Assembly: GCF_004349105.1 (NCBI RefSeq)
Contig: NZ_SMLB01000006.1
Location: 1-64,000, forward strand
DNA from: Jiangella aurantiaca
GTDB lineage: Bacteria > Actinomycetota > Actinomycetes > Jiangellales > Jiangellaceae
DNA length: 64,000 nucleotides
Direction: 5' to 3'
Program-made: the position numbers and the translations under genes
The notes under the pieces: model-generated
The model's database searches: none
What the model was told of the DNA's origin: nothing
What the model saw: the letters and a program-made list of their open reading frames with translations, nothing else
Shown here: in pieces, positions 1-6,996 of the stretch
How positions within the stretch are numbered: position 1 is the stretch's first letter
Layout: every line of letters starts with the position of its first letter

Positions 1-93
1 TGCCATGACCGGTCCGCATGCCACGGTGAACGGCCGGCCGCCGGAGCGTGCGTCGGCCGGCCGTTCACCGTGGCATGCGGACCGGTCATGGCA
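1..93. terminator. Perfect 40-bp inverted repeat, probable bidirectional terminator
   Basis: Bases 1-40 and 54-93 are exact reverse complements, separated by a 13-nt loop (41-53). The right arm ends 48 nt beyond the stop codon of the minus-strand gene 141-1463, where a terminator is expected. The left end may continue beyond the window. There is no T-tract, which is common for actinobacterial intrinsic terminators. A perfect 40-bp stem is unusually long, so a REP-like or mobile palindromic element is the alternative reading. Confidence 0.7.
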
Positions 94-140
94 TGTCCCT
101 TCGTCGTGGACCACCTAGCGGCGCCGACTGGAGCCCGTGC

Positions 141-1463
141 TCATCCTGGGGCGGGCGGTACCTGTCCCGGCGTGGCTCCGAAGATCTCGACCACTATCAC
201 CAGAACGATCGCTGCCACCGCGATCGACAGGACGACGGCGGGTGTCGGGTAGCTCCAGAAGACGAGCGCGAGCGCGCCGGCGATCACGACGGCGATCTCC
301 ACGGCGCGCTTGTGGCCGTGGAGCCACGTGGCGACCGGCCCGGTGCGCCAGCCGCGCTGGTCGGCCCGGGCGCCCATCCCGGCGATGCCCCGTCGAAGCG
401 CGACTGCCTGCGTCGACGGACCGGTGAGAAGGGCGACGAGAGCCACGATCAGCCCTACGACGAGCACGGTGCGCAGCGTGGTGCGCAGGAACGTCACGAC
501 CTGGTCGAAGACGGCCGCGGCGGCGTCGCTGTTCACGGTGGTGGGCAGTGACTCGAGGTAGAGCGGTCTCACAACGGCGAGGGCGATGCCGATCACCAGC
601 ATCGCGACCGCCGTCCCGGCGCCGGCGGCGACGAGCGCGCGACGCCGGTTGCGTGCGACGAGCACGCCTGCGGCGATGAGCGTGACCGCAAGGATCGGCA
701 GCCAGGTGCCGAGCTGGTCGACGGCCCGGAACCCGCTCTTGGCGGTGGTGATCCCGTCGGACTGGAAGAGGACGAACTCGGCGTCGACGGCCGGGATCTG
801 CCCGGCGAGCGTGAAGCCGGCCCCCACGAGCGCGTCCTTGACATGAGTGATCAGCGGTTCAAGCTGGATGCTGACGGTGTCGTCACGCACGACGAGCCCG
901 CTGTCCGCGGTCCGGCCGGTCAGGACGGCGACCAGGCTGTCATGCGCGGTGCGGTTGGCCTCCTCCCAAGCCGTGGCGAAGGCGTCGCTCGCGACGATGG
1001 TGGCGATCTGGCCGTGCATCCAGTCCTCGACGCCTCCCGCGATCGGCTGGGCCAGGCCCTGCAGCGACGCCGTCACGCGCGGCCGGGCACCTTGCTCGGC
1101 GAGCAACTGCGCGGCCTCGTCGACGATCTGCGCCACGTCGAGCCGGGTGAAGATCTCGTTGGTGATCCGGTTCGTCACTGCCGCCTGGACGTCGGAGTCC
1201 TCGGCGAGCGGACCGACTGTATCGACGTATCTGTCGGTGTCGGTCACGACCGACTGCAACCACACGGCCGCCGTCGCCGGGATCAGCGTGAGACAACCGA
1301 GGGCGATCAGGACGACGGAGACGATCGAGCGCCAGCGGCCGCCGCTGCGTGGTTCGTCACCTGGCGCACGCTGGGCGCGCAGCGCTGCGACTTCGGCGCG
1401 TAGCCGCGCCACCTCGCCCTGCTCGGCGGAGTCCGGACCGGTGCCTGCCTGCATGTCGTTCAC
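141..1463 (-). CDS. Multi-pass integral membrane protein of unknown function
   Basis: A 440-aa protein starting at GTG (1461-1463). The N-terminus (about residues 12-36) is a charged, coiled-coil-like stretch rich in RLRAEVAALRAQ-type heptads. One hydrophobic segment (about 47-69) follows, then an extracytoplasmic region of about 175 residues, then five further hydrophobic segments between about 250 and the C-terminus. This layout resembles conserved hypothetical membrane proteins of streptomycetes and relatives. No catalytic motif is visible. The 17-bp palindrome at 1531-1547 lies 67 bp upstream, so it probably belongs to the regulon shared by its right-hand neighbours. The hairpin at 1-93 probably ends its transcript. 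Function unknown. Confidence 0.8.
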   Translation of the reverse strand: MNDMQAGTGPDSAEQGEVARLRAEVAALRAQRAPGDEPRSGGRWRSIVSVVLIALGCLTLIPATAAVWLQSVVTDTDRYVDTVGPLAEDSDVQAAVTNRITNEIFTRLDVAQIVDEAAQLLAEQGARPRVTASLQGLAQPIAGGVEDWMHGQIATIVASDAFATAWEEANRTAHDSLVAVLTGRTADSGLVVRDDTVSIQLEPLITHVKDALVGAGFTLAGQIPAVDAEFVLFQSDGITTAKSGFRAVDQLGTWLPILAVTLIAAGVLVARNRRRALVAAGAGTAVAMLVIGIALAVVRPLYLESLPTTVNSDAAAAVFDQVVTFLRTTLRTVLVVGLIVALVALLTGPSTQAVALRRGIAGMGARADQRGWRTGPVATWLHGHKRAVEIAVVIAGALALVFWSYPTPAVVLSIAVAAIVLVIVVEIFGATPGQVPPAPG

Positions 1464-1530
1464 CGCCTTGTGACCCCATCCGGAGTCGAGAAGTCAACGA
1501 CATGATCCGTGCGGAGAGAAGGGCCGCGGA

Positions 1531-1547
1531 TCACCCGACGCGGGTGA
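1531..1547. promoter_or_regulatory. Palindromic box TCACCC-N5-GGGTGA (copy 1, perfect)
   Basis: Perfect dyad with spacer GACGC. The arms extend to 9 bp (1528-1550, GGATCACCC/GGGTGATCC). It lies between the minus-strand membrane protein gene (start 1463) and the plus-strand channel gene, so it could serve either or both. Confidence 0.75.
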
Positions 1548-1653
1548 TCCGGCCGGGTCGCCACGAGAACTCGCCTGGGAACGTCGCGACGACGGTGGTG
1601 AGCCGGTCCGGGACGCCGCTGCGGCCGGCGCAGGCGATCCTGCGAGCGGTCAT
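1531..1653 (-). CDS. Possible 40-aa ORF, uncertain
   Basis: A short ORF from ATG 1651-1653 has a credible ribosome binding site (GGAAGGGTGGCAC just upstream) and reads MTARRIACAGRS and so on. Its stop codon falls inside the palindromic box at 1531-1547, which counts against it. I do not recognise the product. The rest of 1464-1752 holds no other convincing gene on either strand. Confidence 0.2.
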   Translation of the reverse strand: MTARRIACAGRSGVPDRLTTVVATFPGEFSWRPGRITRVG

Positions 1654-1752
1654 GTGCCACCCTTCCGGTGGGCTGTTGTGGGTGCTCGTCAGCCGGCACA
1701 GCATGTCGCTGCATGACATCGTCGTCGGAACGGCAGAGGTCTACGACTGGTC

Positions 1753-2124
1753 GTGCGCTCCACCGGGCGCCGGCGACGACGGCGGACGCCATGGCTGACC
1801 GGGGTGCCGGCCTGCTCATCGCCCGGACTATCCGTTCCAGCCGTCGTGGTGTTCTTCGCCGTCTCCTACTACCTGATCGAGCGGAACACACCGGGCGAGT
1901 TCGAAGGGCTGGCGACCCGGACCGACGCGTTGTTTTACACCGTCGTCACCTTGAGGACGGTCGGCTACGGCGACGTTCACGCCGCCGGCCAAGCCGCTCG
2001 GGCGGGGACGACGGTGCAGATCACTTTCGACCTGGTGGTCGTCGGCGCGCTGTTCGCTGTCGCTTCGGCGCAGATGGTCGACCGGCTGCGGGCGCACTCC
2101 GGCAGGGCAGACGGCCGGAGGTGA
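1753..2124 (+). CDS. Potassium-channel-like two-TM protein (ion channel domain), probably shortened
   Basis: The reading frame carries a clear K+ channel pore signature: hydrophobic segment (VVVFFAVSYYLIE), pore helix (DALFYTVVTLR), selectivity filter TVGYGD, then a second membrane helix (TFDLVVVGALFAVASAQ). This is the 2-TM ion-channel (Ion_trans_2) fold, acting as a homotetramer in the membrane. The 123-aa ORF begins with an Arg-rich stretch that does not look native, and the usual N-terminus of such channels is missing, so the start is doubtful and the gene may be 5'-eroded. It sits in the group of genes with upstream TCACCC-N5-GGGTGA boxes. Confidence 0.6.
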   Translation: MRSTGRRRRRRTPWLTGVPACSSPGLSVPAVVVFFAVSYYLIERNTPGEFEGLATRTDALFYTVVTLRTVGYGDVHAAGQAARAGTTVQITFDLVVVGALFAVASAQMVDRLRAHSGRADGRR

Positions 2125-2157
2125 TGCGCCGACGACCCGGTTGCGAGCCCTCGAGGT

Positions 2158-2174
2158 TCACCCCCTGTGGGTGA
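2158..2174. promoter_or_regulatory. Palindromic box TCACCC-N5-GGGTGA (copy 2, perfect)
   Basis: Perfect dyad, spacer CCTGT, centred 106 bp before the start codon of the PLDc_N/SHOCT gene at 2272 and just after the end of the channel gene. Confidence 0.75.
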
Positions 2175-2271
2175 GGAGGAAGGGCGCACGTGTCGGCACC
2201 GTTGAGATCGGCCGCATCGTCGTGACGCGGACCGTTCGCACACGCCGTGCGATCAGACCGAAGGAGTCCCG

Positions 2272-2664
2272 ATGGACGACTATCCGCTCATGAACCTGTT
2301 CCTCACGATGATCTGGTTCTTCCTCTTCGTCGCCTGGATCTCGATGCTGGTCTCGCTGCTGGGCGACATCTTCCGCAGCCGTGACCTGTCCGGCTGGGGC
2401 AAGGCGCTCTGGACGCTGCTCATCATCGTGCTGCCGATCCTCGGTGCGCTCATCTACATCGTCGCCCGCGGTGAGGGCATGACCGCCCGTACGCTCGAAG
2501 ACTACGAACGTCGCGAGCGAGAGTTCGATTCTTATGTCCGCAGCGTCGCCGCCGACTCCCGTCCGAGCGGCGCGGACGAGTTGGCCAAGCTGGCCCGGCT
2601 CCGTGACGCCGGCACCATCACGACTACCGAGTTCGAAGGTCAGAAGGCGAAGCTGCTGGCGTGA
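2272..2664 (+). CDS. Membrane protein with PLDc_N-like and SHOCT domains
   Basis: A 130-aa protein. The first 65 residues form two hydrophobic helices (about 6-33 and 43-66) with the pattern of the phospholipase-D-nuclease N-terminal (PLDc_N) membrane module. A charged linker follows, and the last ~30 residues (ELAKLARLRDAGTITTTEF) match the SHOCT short C-terminal domain. No enzyme domain is present. In actinobacteria such proteins are small envelope proteins of unknown role, often near stress regulators. A good ribosome binding site (GAAGGAG) precedes the ATG. A palindromic box lies about 100 bp upstream. Confidence 0.85.
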   Translation: MDDYPLMNLFLTMIWFFLFVAWISMLVSLLGDIFRSRDLSGWGKALWTLLIIVLPILGALIYIVARGEGMTARTLEDYERREREFDSYVRSVAADSRPSGADELAKLARLRDAGTITTTEFEGQKAKLLA

Positions 2665-2721
2665 GTGGCAGGGGAAAACGACGGTCCCGGGCCACCTGCC
2701 CCGCTGGGCCGGGGGCCCGGG

Positions 2722-2928
2722 TCAGTCGGGCAGCTTGCGCATTTCGACGACGCTCAGGCCCAGGTCGTCGAACCGCGCCAGGACGCCGCGCAACGCGGCC
2801 TGGTCACGGACGCGGCCGTAGATCGCCGTGCCTCCGGCCGGTCCCTCGACCACGTCGAATTCCGGAAACGCTGCACGGACCGTGTCAGAGACACGGCCCC
2901 CGATGAGAAACTCGTAGCGCATCCGCAT
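2722..2928 (-). CDS. Conserved small protein, 68 aa
   Basis: The ORF reads MRMRYEFLIGGRVSDTVRAA, then a compact alpha/beta pattern ending in VVEMRKLPD, consistent with a small ferredoxin-like or ACT-like fold. No catalytic motif is visible. It is divergent from the LuxR gene and shares with it the intergenic palindromic box at 2987-3003. Function unknown; the fold remark is inference from the secondary-structure pattern. Confidence 0.6.
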   Translation of the reverse strand: MRMRYEFLIGGRVSDTVRAAFPEFDVVEGPAGGTAIYGRVRDQAALRGVLARFDDLGLSVVEMRKLPD

Positions 2929-2986
2929 GGTCCTTCGATGGGGTGTTCGCCTGATCCGAGACTCGCCCCTCGCGCGCCGAAGCGCC

Positions 2987-3003
2987 TCACCCCGGATGGG
3001 TGA
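2987..3003. promoter_or_regulatory. Palindromic box TCACCC-N5-GGGTGA (copy 3, perfect)
   Basis: Perfect dyad, spacer CGGAT, in the divergent intergenic region between the small gene 2722-2928 and the LuxR gene. A -10-like TATACC lies at 3044-3049 with no good -35. If it is used, the box centre falls near -61 relative to the start of transcription, typical of an activator site. Confidence 0.8.
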
Positions 3004-3043
3004 ACCGGGTTGCGGGGCCGGATCCGCCGCCCACGTCGATGGA

Positions 3044-3049
3044 TATACC
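3044..3049 (+). promoter_or_regulatory. Putative -10 element (TATACC) of the LuxR gene
   Basis: TATACC within GATATACCTAAAG is one of few AT-rich hexamers here. The matching -35 position (about 3021-3026) has no TTGACA resemblance, suggesting an activator-dependent promoter driven from the box at 2987-3003. Confidence 0.4.
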
Positions 3050-3081
3050 TAAAGCGGTCACAAGCGGACGAAGCATCCACT

Positions 3082-5760
3082 ATGGTGGTTCGGGTGGTTG
3101 CCAGCGCTGGCAGTAGGGGGCGTGCGCGGGTACAGGAGGCGAAACTTCGGGTACCTCGTTTGCCGGCGAGCGCCGTGCCCCGAACCCGGCTCCTGGCCAA
3201 GGTCGACAGCGCCGCGGCCCGAGGGGTCGCCGTCACACTCGTGTCGGCGCCTGCGGGGGCCGGTAAGACCATGCTCCTGGCGCAGTGCTGGCGCTGGGTG
3301 CATCAGCGCGGCGATGCCGTCGCATGGCTCTCGCTGGACGACTACGACAACGACCCATTCGTCATGTGGTCGGGCATCCTGCGCGCCTGCGGGCGCGCGG
3401 TGCGCGGACTCGACCCACCGGCCGAGGTGCGCCTGGGCGCCCTGCGACCGCCGTCCGAGGCCGGGAACAGCGGGTTTCTCACAGCGTTCTTCGATGCACT
3501 CAGCTCTCTGCCCGGCACGCTGTGGATCATTCTGGACGACGTCCATGTGATCACCTCTGCTGCTGGCCTGGCCACCCTGGCGGCACTGATCAGGACCGAG
3601 GACCCACACGTACGGTTCATGCTGGGCAGCCGGTTCGATCCTCCGTTGCTCACCGCCCGGATGGTCATGGACGGGCAGGCGTGGGACCTGCGGGCCGCCG
3701 ACCTGGCCTTCGACCATGCCGAGGCCGATCAGCTCCTGCGCAGTCACGCCATCGACGTCAGTGAGAGGGACCTCGCGCTGTTGCTGGCTCGCACGGAGGG
3801 CTGGGCGGCCGGCCTGCGCCTGGCGGCACTGTCCATGGCGTCGCAGGACGACGTGGGCGCGTACATCGCCGACTTCGCCGGTGACGACCGGCCTCTGTCG
3901 GACTATCTGGTCGCCGAGGTCCTCACCGCGCTGTCCGACGACACCGTCGACCTGCTCCTCGCCACGTCCGTAGCCGAGACGCTGACCCCCGAGCTGGCCA
4001 GCAAGCTGTCCGGGCGCCAGGATGCCGGAGCGGTCCTGGCCCGGCTGGCGCGGGACAACGCGCTCGTCTATCGGGTGGGACCGGCTCCTACGGCGTACCG
4101 GCTACATGGGTTGCTGCGCGGTTACCTGCTGGCCGAGGGGAGCAGACGAAACGCGGACGCGCAACGCCTGCACCACATCAAGGCTTCGGAGTGGTTCGCC
4201 GAACACCGCCTGCCGGCCCTCGCGCTCGACCATGCCGCTCAGGGTGGCGATTGGCAGCGCGTCGTCGATCTCATCGACACGCACGGCCTGCAGCTGCTGC
4301 TGGCCGGCGACGGGTCCTCCCTGTGTCGCATCGTCGACCTGCTGCCCGAGGGATGGCTCGCCAGGCCCGGGACGACATTGATCGCTGCCCTGGCGGCGTT
4401 GGAGAGCGGCGCGCTGGCCTCCGCGCGACGCCTCATCGACCACGTGGGACGGCGGCCGGAGGTTCACTCCGATCGTCGCCTCCAGCTGCTGCACACTACG
4501 GCGCTGCTCTACGAGGCCAGGCTGCGCGGCGACCGCAGCGACCGCCTGGCGGAGCTCATCGCGCTCAGCGACGTGCCGGTCTCGGGTGAGTCCGATCTGG
4601 CGCTGCTGGCCGCCGTCAACCGTGGCATCCTGCGGATCTGGCTCATGGAGTTCCAGCGCGCGAACGCCGACCTGGAGGCGGCGTTGCGGATGGCTCGGCG
4701 CGACGCGCGCGACGCTCTCGCGCTCGAGTGCATCTCCTACCTGGCGGTCTGCGCCGCCGCGCTCGGCGACTTCGACGCCGTCGAGCGGCGTGGGGACGAA
4801 GCGGTCGAGCTCGCGTCGCAGCGCGGGTGGTCGGCAACGGCGCGAATGGCGCCGGTCTACCTGCTCGCGGCGGGCGCGGCCTGGCAGCGGCTGGACAGCG
4901 AGGCCGCCGCGAAATACGTGTCGCTGGTCTCGACCATCGACGCGGACCTCGAGCCGGAGGTCGAGCTCTCGGCTCGGTTGCTCGACGCCTCGATCGCCTT
5001 CGAGACCGGCACCAACCGCCGCGACGCCGTCAGGAACATGCGCCAGGCATGGCCGCACGACAAGCCTCAGCTGCTGCCGGTGAGCATCGCCTACTTCTGC
5101 CTGAACGAACTGCAGATGGCGCTGTCGGTGGGCGACGGCTTCGCGACGGCGGAGGTCGTGGCCAGAGCCGAACGGCTGCTCGGTGAGACGGGCGACACGT
5201 TCGTCATGCGTGCGCTGGTGCACGCTCACCACGGCCGGAAAGCCGCGGCCCGCAACGTGCTCGCGCCGGTGCTCTCCGGCGCAGCGACCTGCGTCGTCGT
5301 GAACTGCGAGATCACGGCCTGGTTGCTGGCGGCACACTTCGCGGCGGAGTCCGACGAGCCGGCCCGTGCCCACGACGCGCTCCTGCAGGCCCTCGACCTC
5401 GCCGCGCCCCGGCGGATGTACCGGGAACTCATGGCTGCGTCTTCCCGGGTCAAGTCGCTGCTCGTTCGCGGCGAGGGGCGGTTCGGCGAGCACAAGAAGT
5501 TCGTCGGCGGCTTCCTCGCGGCCGCGACGGCGACACGAGGCGCGGACATCCTCCCTACCGTCTCCGGCGAGGCGCTGACCGCCCGCGAGCTCGATGTGCT
5601 CCGGGACCTCCCGTCCTTGCTGTCGCTGGAGGAGATCGCCGCCGCGCATGTGCTCAGCGTGAACACCGTCAAGACCCATCTGAAAGCGATATATAGAAAG
5701 TTCGACGTGAGTAACCGGCGTCAGGCCGTCGATCGGGCACGAGAGCTCGGCCTGCTCTAG
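3082..5760 (+). CDS. MalT-like LuxR family transcriptional regulator (large ATP-binding STAND type)
   Basis: About 892 aa from ATG 3082; an in-frame extension to 3010 would add a non-native Arg-rich leader. Domains in order: short N-terminus (KLRVPRLPASAVPRTRLL), NTPase with Walker A APAGAGKT (about 56-63) and Walker-B-like LWIILDDVHVI, winged-helix region, long helical TPR-like middle, and a C-terminal LuxR/GerE helix-turn-helix (ALTARELDVLRDL to VNTVKTHLKAIYRKF, last ~65 residues). This is the MalT/LAL architecture, in which an effector-bound, ATP-bound oligomer activates transcription. The palindromic box just upstream, and identical boxes before most neighbouring genes, make it the best candidate regulator of the cluster, including itself. 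The effector is unknown. Confidence 0.9.
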   Translation: MVVRVVASAGSRGRARVQEAKLRVPRLPASAVPRTRLLAKVDSAAARGVAVTLVSAPAGAGKTMLLAQCWRWVHQRGDAVAWLSLDDYDNDPFVMWSGILRACGRAVRGLDPPAEVRLGALRPPSEAGNSGFLTAFFDALSSLPGTLWIILDDVHVITSAAGLATLAALIRTEDPHVRFMLGSRFDPPLLTARMVMDGQAWDLRAADLAFDHAEADQLLRSHAIDVSERDLALLLARTEGWAAGLRLAALSMASQDDVGAYIADFAGDDRPLSDYLVAEVLTALSDDTVDLLLATSVAETLTPELASKLSGRQDAGAVLARLARDNALVYRVGPAPTAYRLHGLLRGYLLAEGSRRNADAQRLHHIKASEWFAEHRLPALALDHAAQGGDWQRVVDLIDTHGLQLLLAGDGSSLCRIVDLLPEGWLARPGTTLIAALAALESGALASARRLIDHVGRRPEVHSDRRLQLLHTTALLYEARLRGDRSDRLAELIALSDVPVSGESDLALLAAVNRGILRIWLMEFQRANADLEAALRMARRDARDALALECISYLAVCAAALGDFDAVERRGDEAVELASQRGWSATARMAPVYLLAAGAAWQRLDSEAAAKYVSLVSTIDADLEPEVELSARLLDASIAFETGTNRRDAVRNMRQAWPHDKPQLLPVSIAYFCLNELQMALSVGDGFATAEVVARAERLLGETGDTFVMRALVHAHHGRKAAARNVLAPVLSGAATCVVVNCEITAWLLAAHFAAESDEPARAHDALLQALDLAAPRRMYRELMAASSRVKSLLVRGEGRFGEHKKFVGGFLAAATATRGADILPTVSGEALTARELDVLRDLPSLLSLEEIAAAHVLSVNTVKTHLKAIYRKFDVSNRRQAVDRARELGLL

Positions 5761-5765
5761 CCGGG

Positions 5766-5782
5766 TCACCCGGTGCGGGTGA
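5766..5782. promoter_or_regulatory. Palindromic box TCACCC-N5-GGGTGA (copy 4, perfect)
   Basis: Perfect dyad, spacer GGTGC, five bases after the LuxR stop codon and centred 97 bp before the DUF6325 gene start. Confidence 0.75.
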
Positions 5783-5870
5783 GGCGAAGTGGCCGGCTGA
5801 TACGCATGGTGGAGCAACGACCAAGCTCGGACCAGGGGGTGGCCATGAGCTGTCGTCATGGGGGCTCGGC

Positions 5871-6293
5871 ATGAGATGGGGGCCGGTCGAGGTTCTGATT
5901 CTCACGTTTCCGGGTGATCGTGTGGAGCCCGTTGCCGTCGAGGTGCTCAAGGACGTGATCGGCAAGGGCGACGTGACGCTGCTCGATCTGGTTCTGGCCA
6001 CGCGGGAGCCGAACGGGGACCTGCGGGTGGTGGACTTCGACGAGGATCCCGCCGATTTCGGCTTCGGCGGACTCGAGGTGGTCGGCGGGCGCCTCGCGAA
6101 CGACGAGGACATCGCCGTCGTCGCGGACGCCCTGGAGCCGGGGATGTCGTGTGCCCTGATCGTCTATGAGCACACCTGGGTGCGGCGGGTATCCGACGCG
6201 ATCAGCACCGCCGGCGGACAGCTGGCCCTCCGGGCACGCATCCCGGCAGAGACCGCCGAGAGTGCGCTGGGCACGGACACAGAGGGCGACTGA
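5871..6293 (+). CDS. DUF6325 family protein
   Basis: A 140-aa acidic soluble protein starting MRWGPVEVLILTFPGDRV. The pattern (GPVEVLILTFPG near the start; VVDFDEDPADFGFG; DALEPGMSCALIVYEHTW; loss of residues after a final amphipathic helix) is that of DUF6325, a family related to DUF1269 and frequent in actinobacteria. The biochemical role is unknown. A palindromic box lies upstream and a small ORF with a strong ribosome binding site follows 16 nt later, so the two are probably co-transcribed. Confidence 0.8.
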   Translation: MRWGPVEVLILTFPGDRVEPVAVEVLKDVIGKGDVTLLDLVLATREPNGDLRVVDFDEDPADFGFGGLEVVGGRLANDEDIAVVADALEPGMSCALIVYEHTWVRRVSDAISTAGGQLALRARIPAETAESALGTDTEGD

Positions 6294-6309
6294 GGCAGGG
6301 GAGGCAACG

Positions 6310-6486
6310 ATGGACGGACGGTTCAAACGGCCCGGGTTGCTCGGCGGCGTCACACGGCCAGCGATCATCGACGGCACGGCGCGGGTGATCGCGAACGCAC
6401 TCAACGGCACGACCGGGCGACGCCTGGCCACGCCGGCCGCAACGGATCCGGAGAGCACCCGCCGGGCTCGCTCCGCGCATTGGTGA
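6310..6486 (+). CDS. Small basic protein, 58 aa
   Basis: ATG 6310 is preceded by a strong ribosome binding site (GGGGAGG, 6-nt spacing) and follows the DUF6325 gene by 16 nt. The sequence has KRPGLLGGVTRPAIIDGTA and a basic tail, with no signal peptide or membrane segment. Similar short proteins often accompany DUF6325/SHOCT genes, but I cannot assign a function. Confidence 0.5.
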   Translation: MDGRFKRPGLLGGVTRPAIIDGTARVIANALNGTTGRRLATPAATDPESTRRARSAHW

Positions 6487-6496
6487 GCGGCACAGC

Positions 6497-6513
6497 TCAC
6501 CCCCTGCGTGTGA
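6497..6513. promoter_or_regulatory. Palindromic box, copy 5 (TCACCC-N5-GTGTGA, one mismatch)
   Basis: Left half perfect, right half GTGTGA with one change; spacer CCTGC. Lies between the small gene ending at 6486 and the next gene, centred 106 bp before GTG 6611. Confidence 0.6.
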
Positions 6514-6610
6514 GGCGCCCGCCCGGCCCGAGCCGGACACTCTGGCATGAGATCGGCCTCGCATGGCGCGAATCCTGCGAGTTCGAGCGCCTACAAGACA
6601 GGAGACCGCT

Positions 6611-6916
6611 GTGTCCAGACGAAGAGACCGAACACGGCGCTCGCGGTCGAACCGGCGTCGGCTCATGGCCGTCTCGGGCATGGCCGCCACTGTCGCCGCT
6701 GTGCTCGTCCGATTTCGCAAGCGATCCGCCACCAGCAGCACGGACGTCGGCCCGGCCGAGAAGCGCTCATGGCCGACAAGGGCCCGTGCGGCCGTCTCCG
6801 CCGGCAAGGAGCGGATGGCGTCCGCGGCCGGGCGGCGGCGCCGCGAACACGACACCGTCGGTGGCGATGCCGGTCCTACCCCGGCCGAACCCGAGGTGTC
6901 CCGGGTCAACAGCTGA
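6611..6916 (+). CDS. Small very basic protein, 101 aa
   Basis: GTG 6611 is chosen because AGGAGA sits 7 nt upstream; the ORF could extend in frame to 6563. The N-terminus is Arg-rich (SRRRDRTRRSRSNRRR), followed by one short hydrophobic stretch (AVSGMAATVAAVLV), then a charged, low-complexity tail. It may be a membrane-associated or nucleic-acid-binding small protein. Not recognised. It carries an upstream palindromic box. Confidence 0.5.
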   Translation: MSRRRDRTRRSRSNRRRLMAVSGMAATVAAVLVRFRKRSATSSTDVGPAEKRSWPTRARAAVSAGKERMASAAGRRRREHDTVGGDAGPTPAEPEVSRVNS

Positions 6917-6944
6917 CTGGGCTGCCCGGCCGCTGCTGACGTCC

Positions 6945-6961
6945 TCACCCGAACAGGGTGA
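6945..6961. promoter_or_regulatory. Palindromic box TCACCC-N5-GGGTGA (copy 6, perfect)
   Basis: Perfect dyad whose arms extend to 10 bp (6941-6965, GTCCTCACCC/GGGTGAGGAC), spacer GAACA, immediately upstream of the SulP gene. It is only about 44 bp before ATG 6997, closer than other copies, so the SulP start may lie further downstream. Confidence 0.8.
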
Positions 6962-6996
6962 GGACCAGCAAGGACTCGCCCGGCAAGAGTGTTCGC

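Noticed and set aside
1650-1670. CCACC-N5-GGTGG near 1657-1671 as a ninth LuxR box
   Set aside because: The arms are shifted relative to TCACCC-N5-GGGTGA (different distance between CACC and GGTG), and it overlaps the ribosome binding site of a doubtful ORF.
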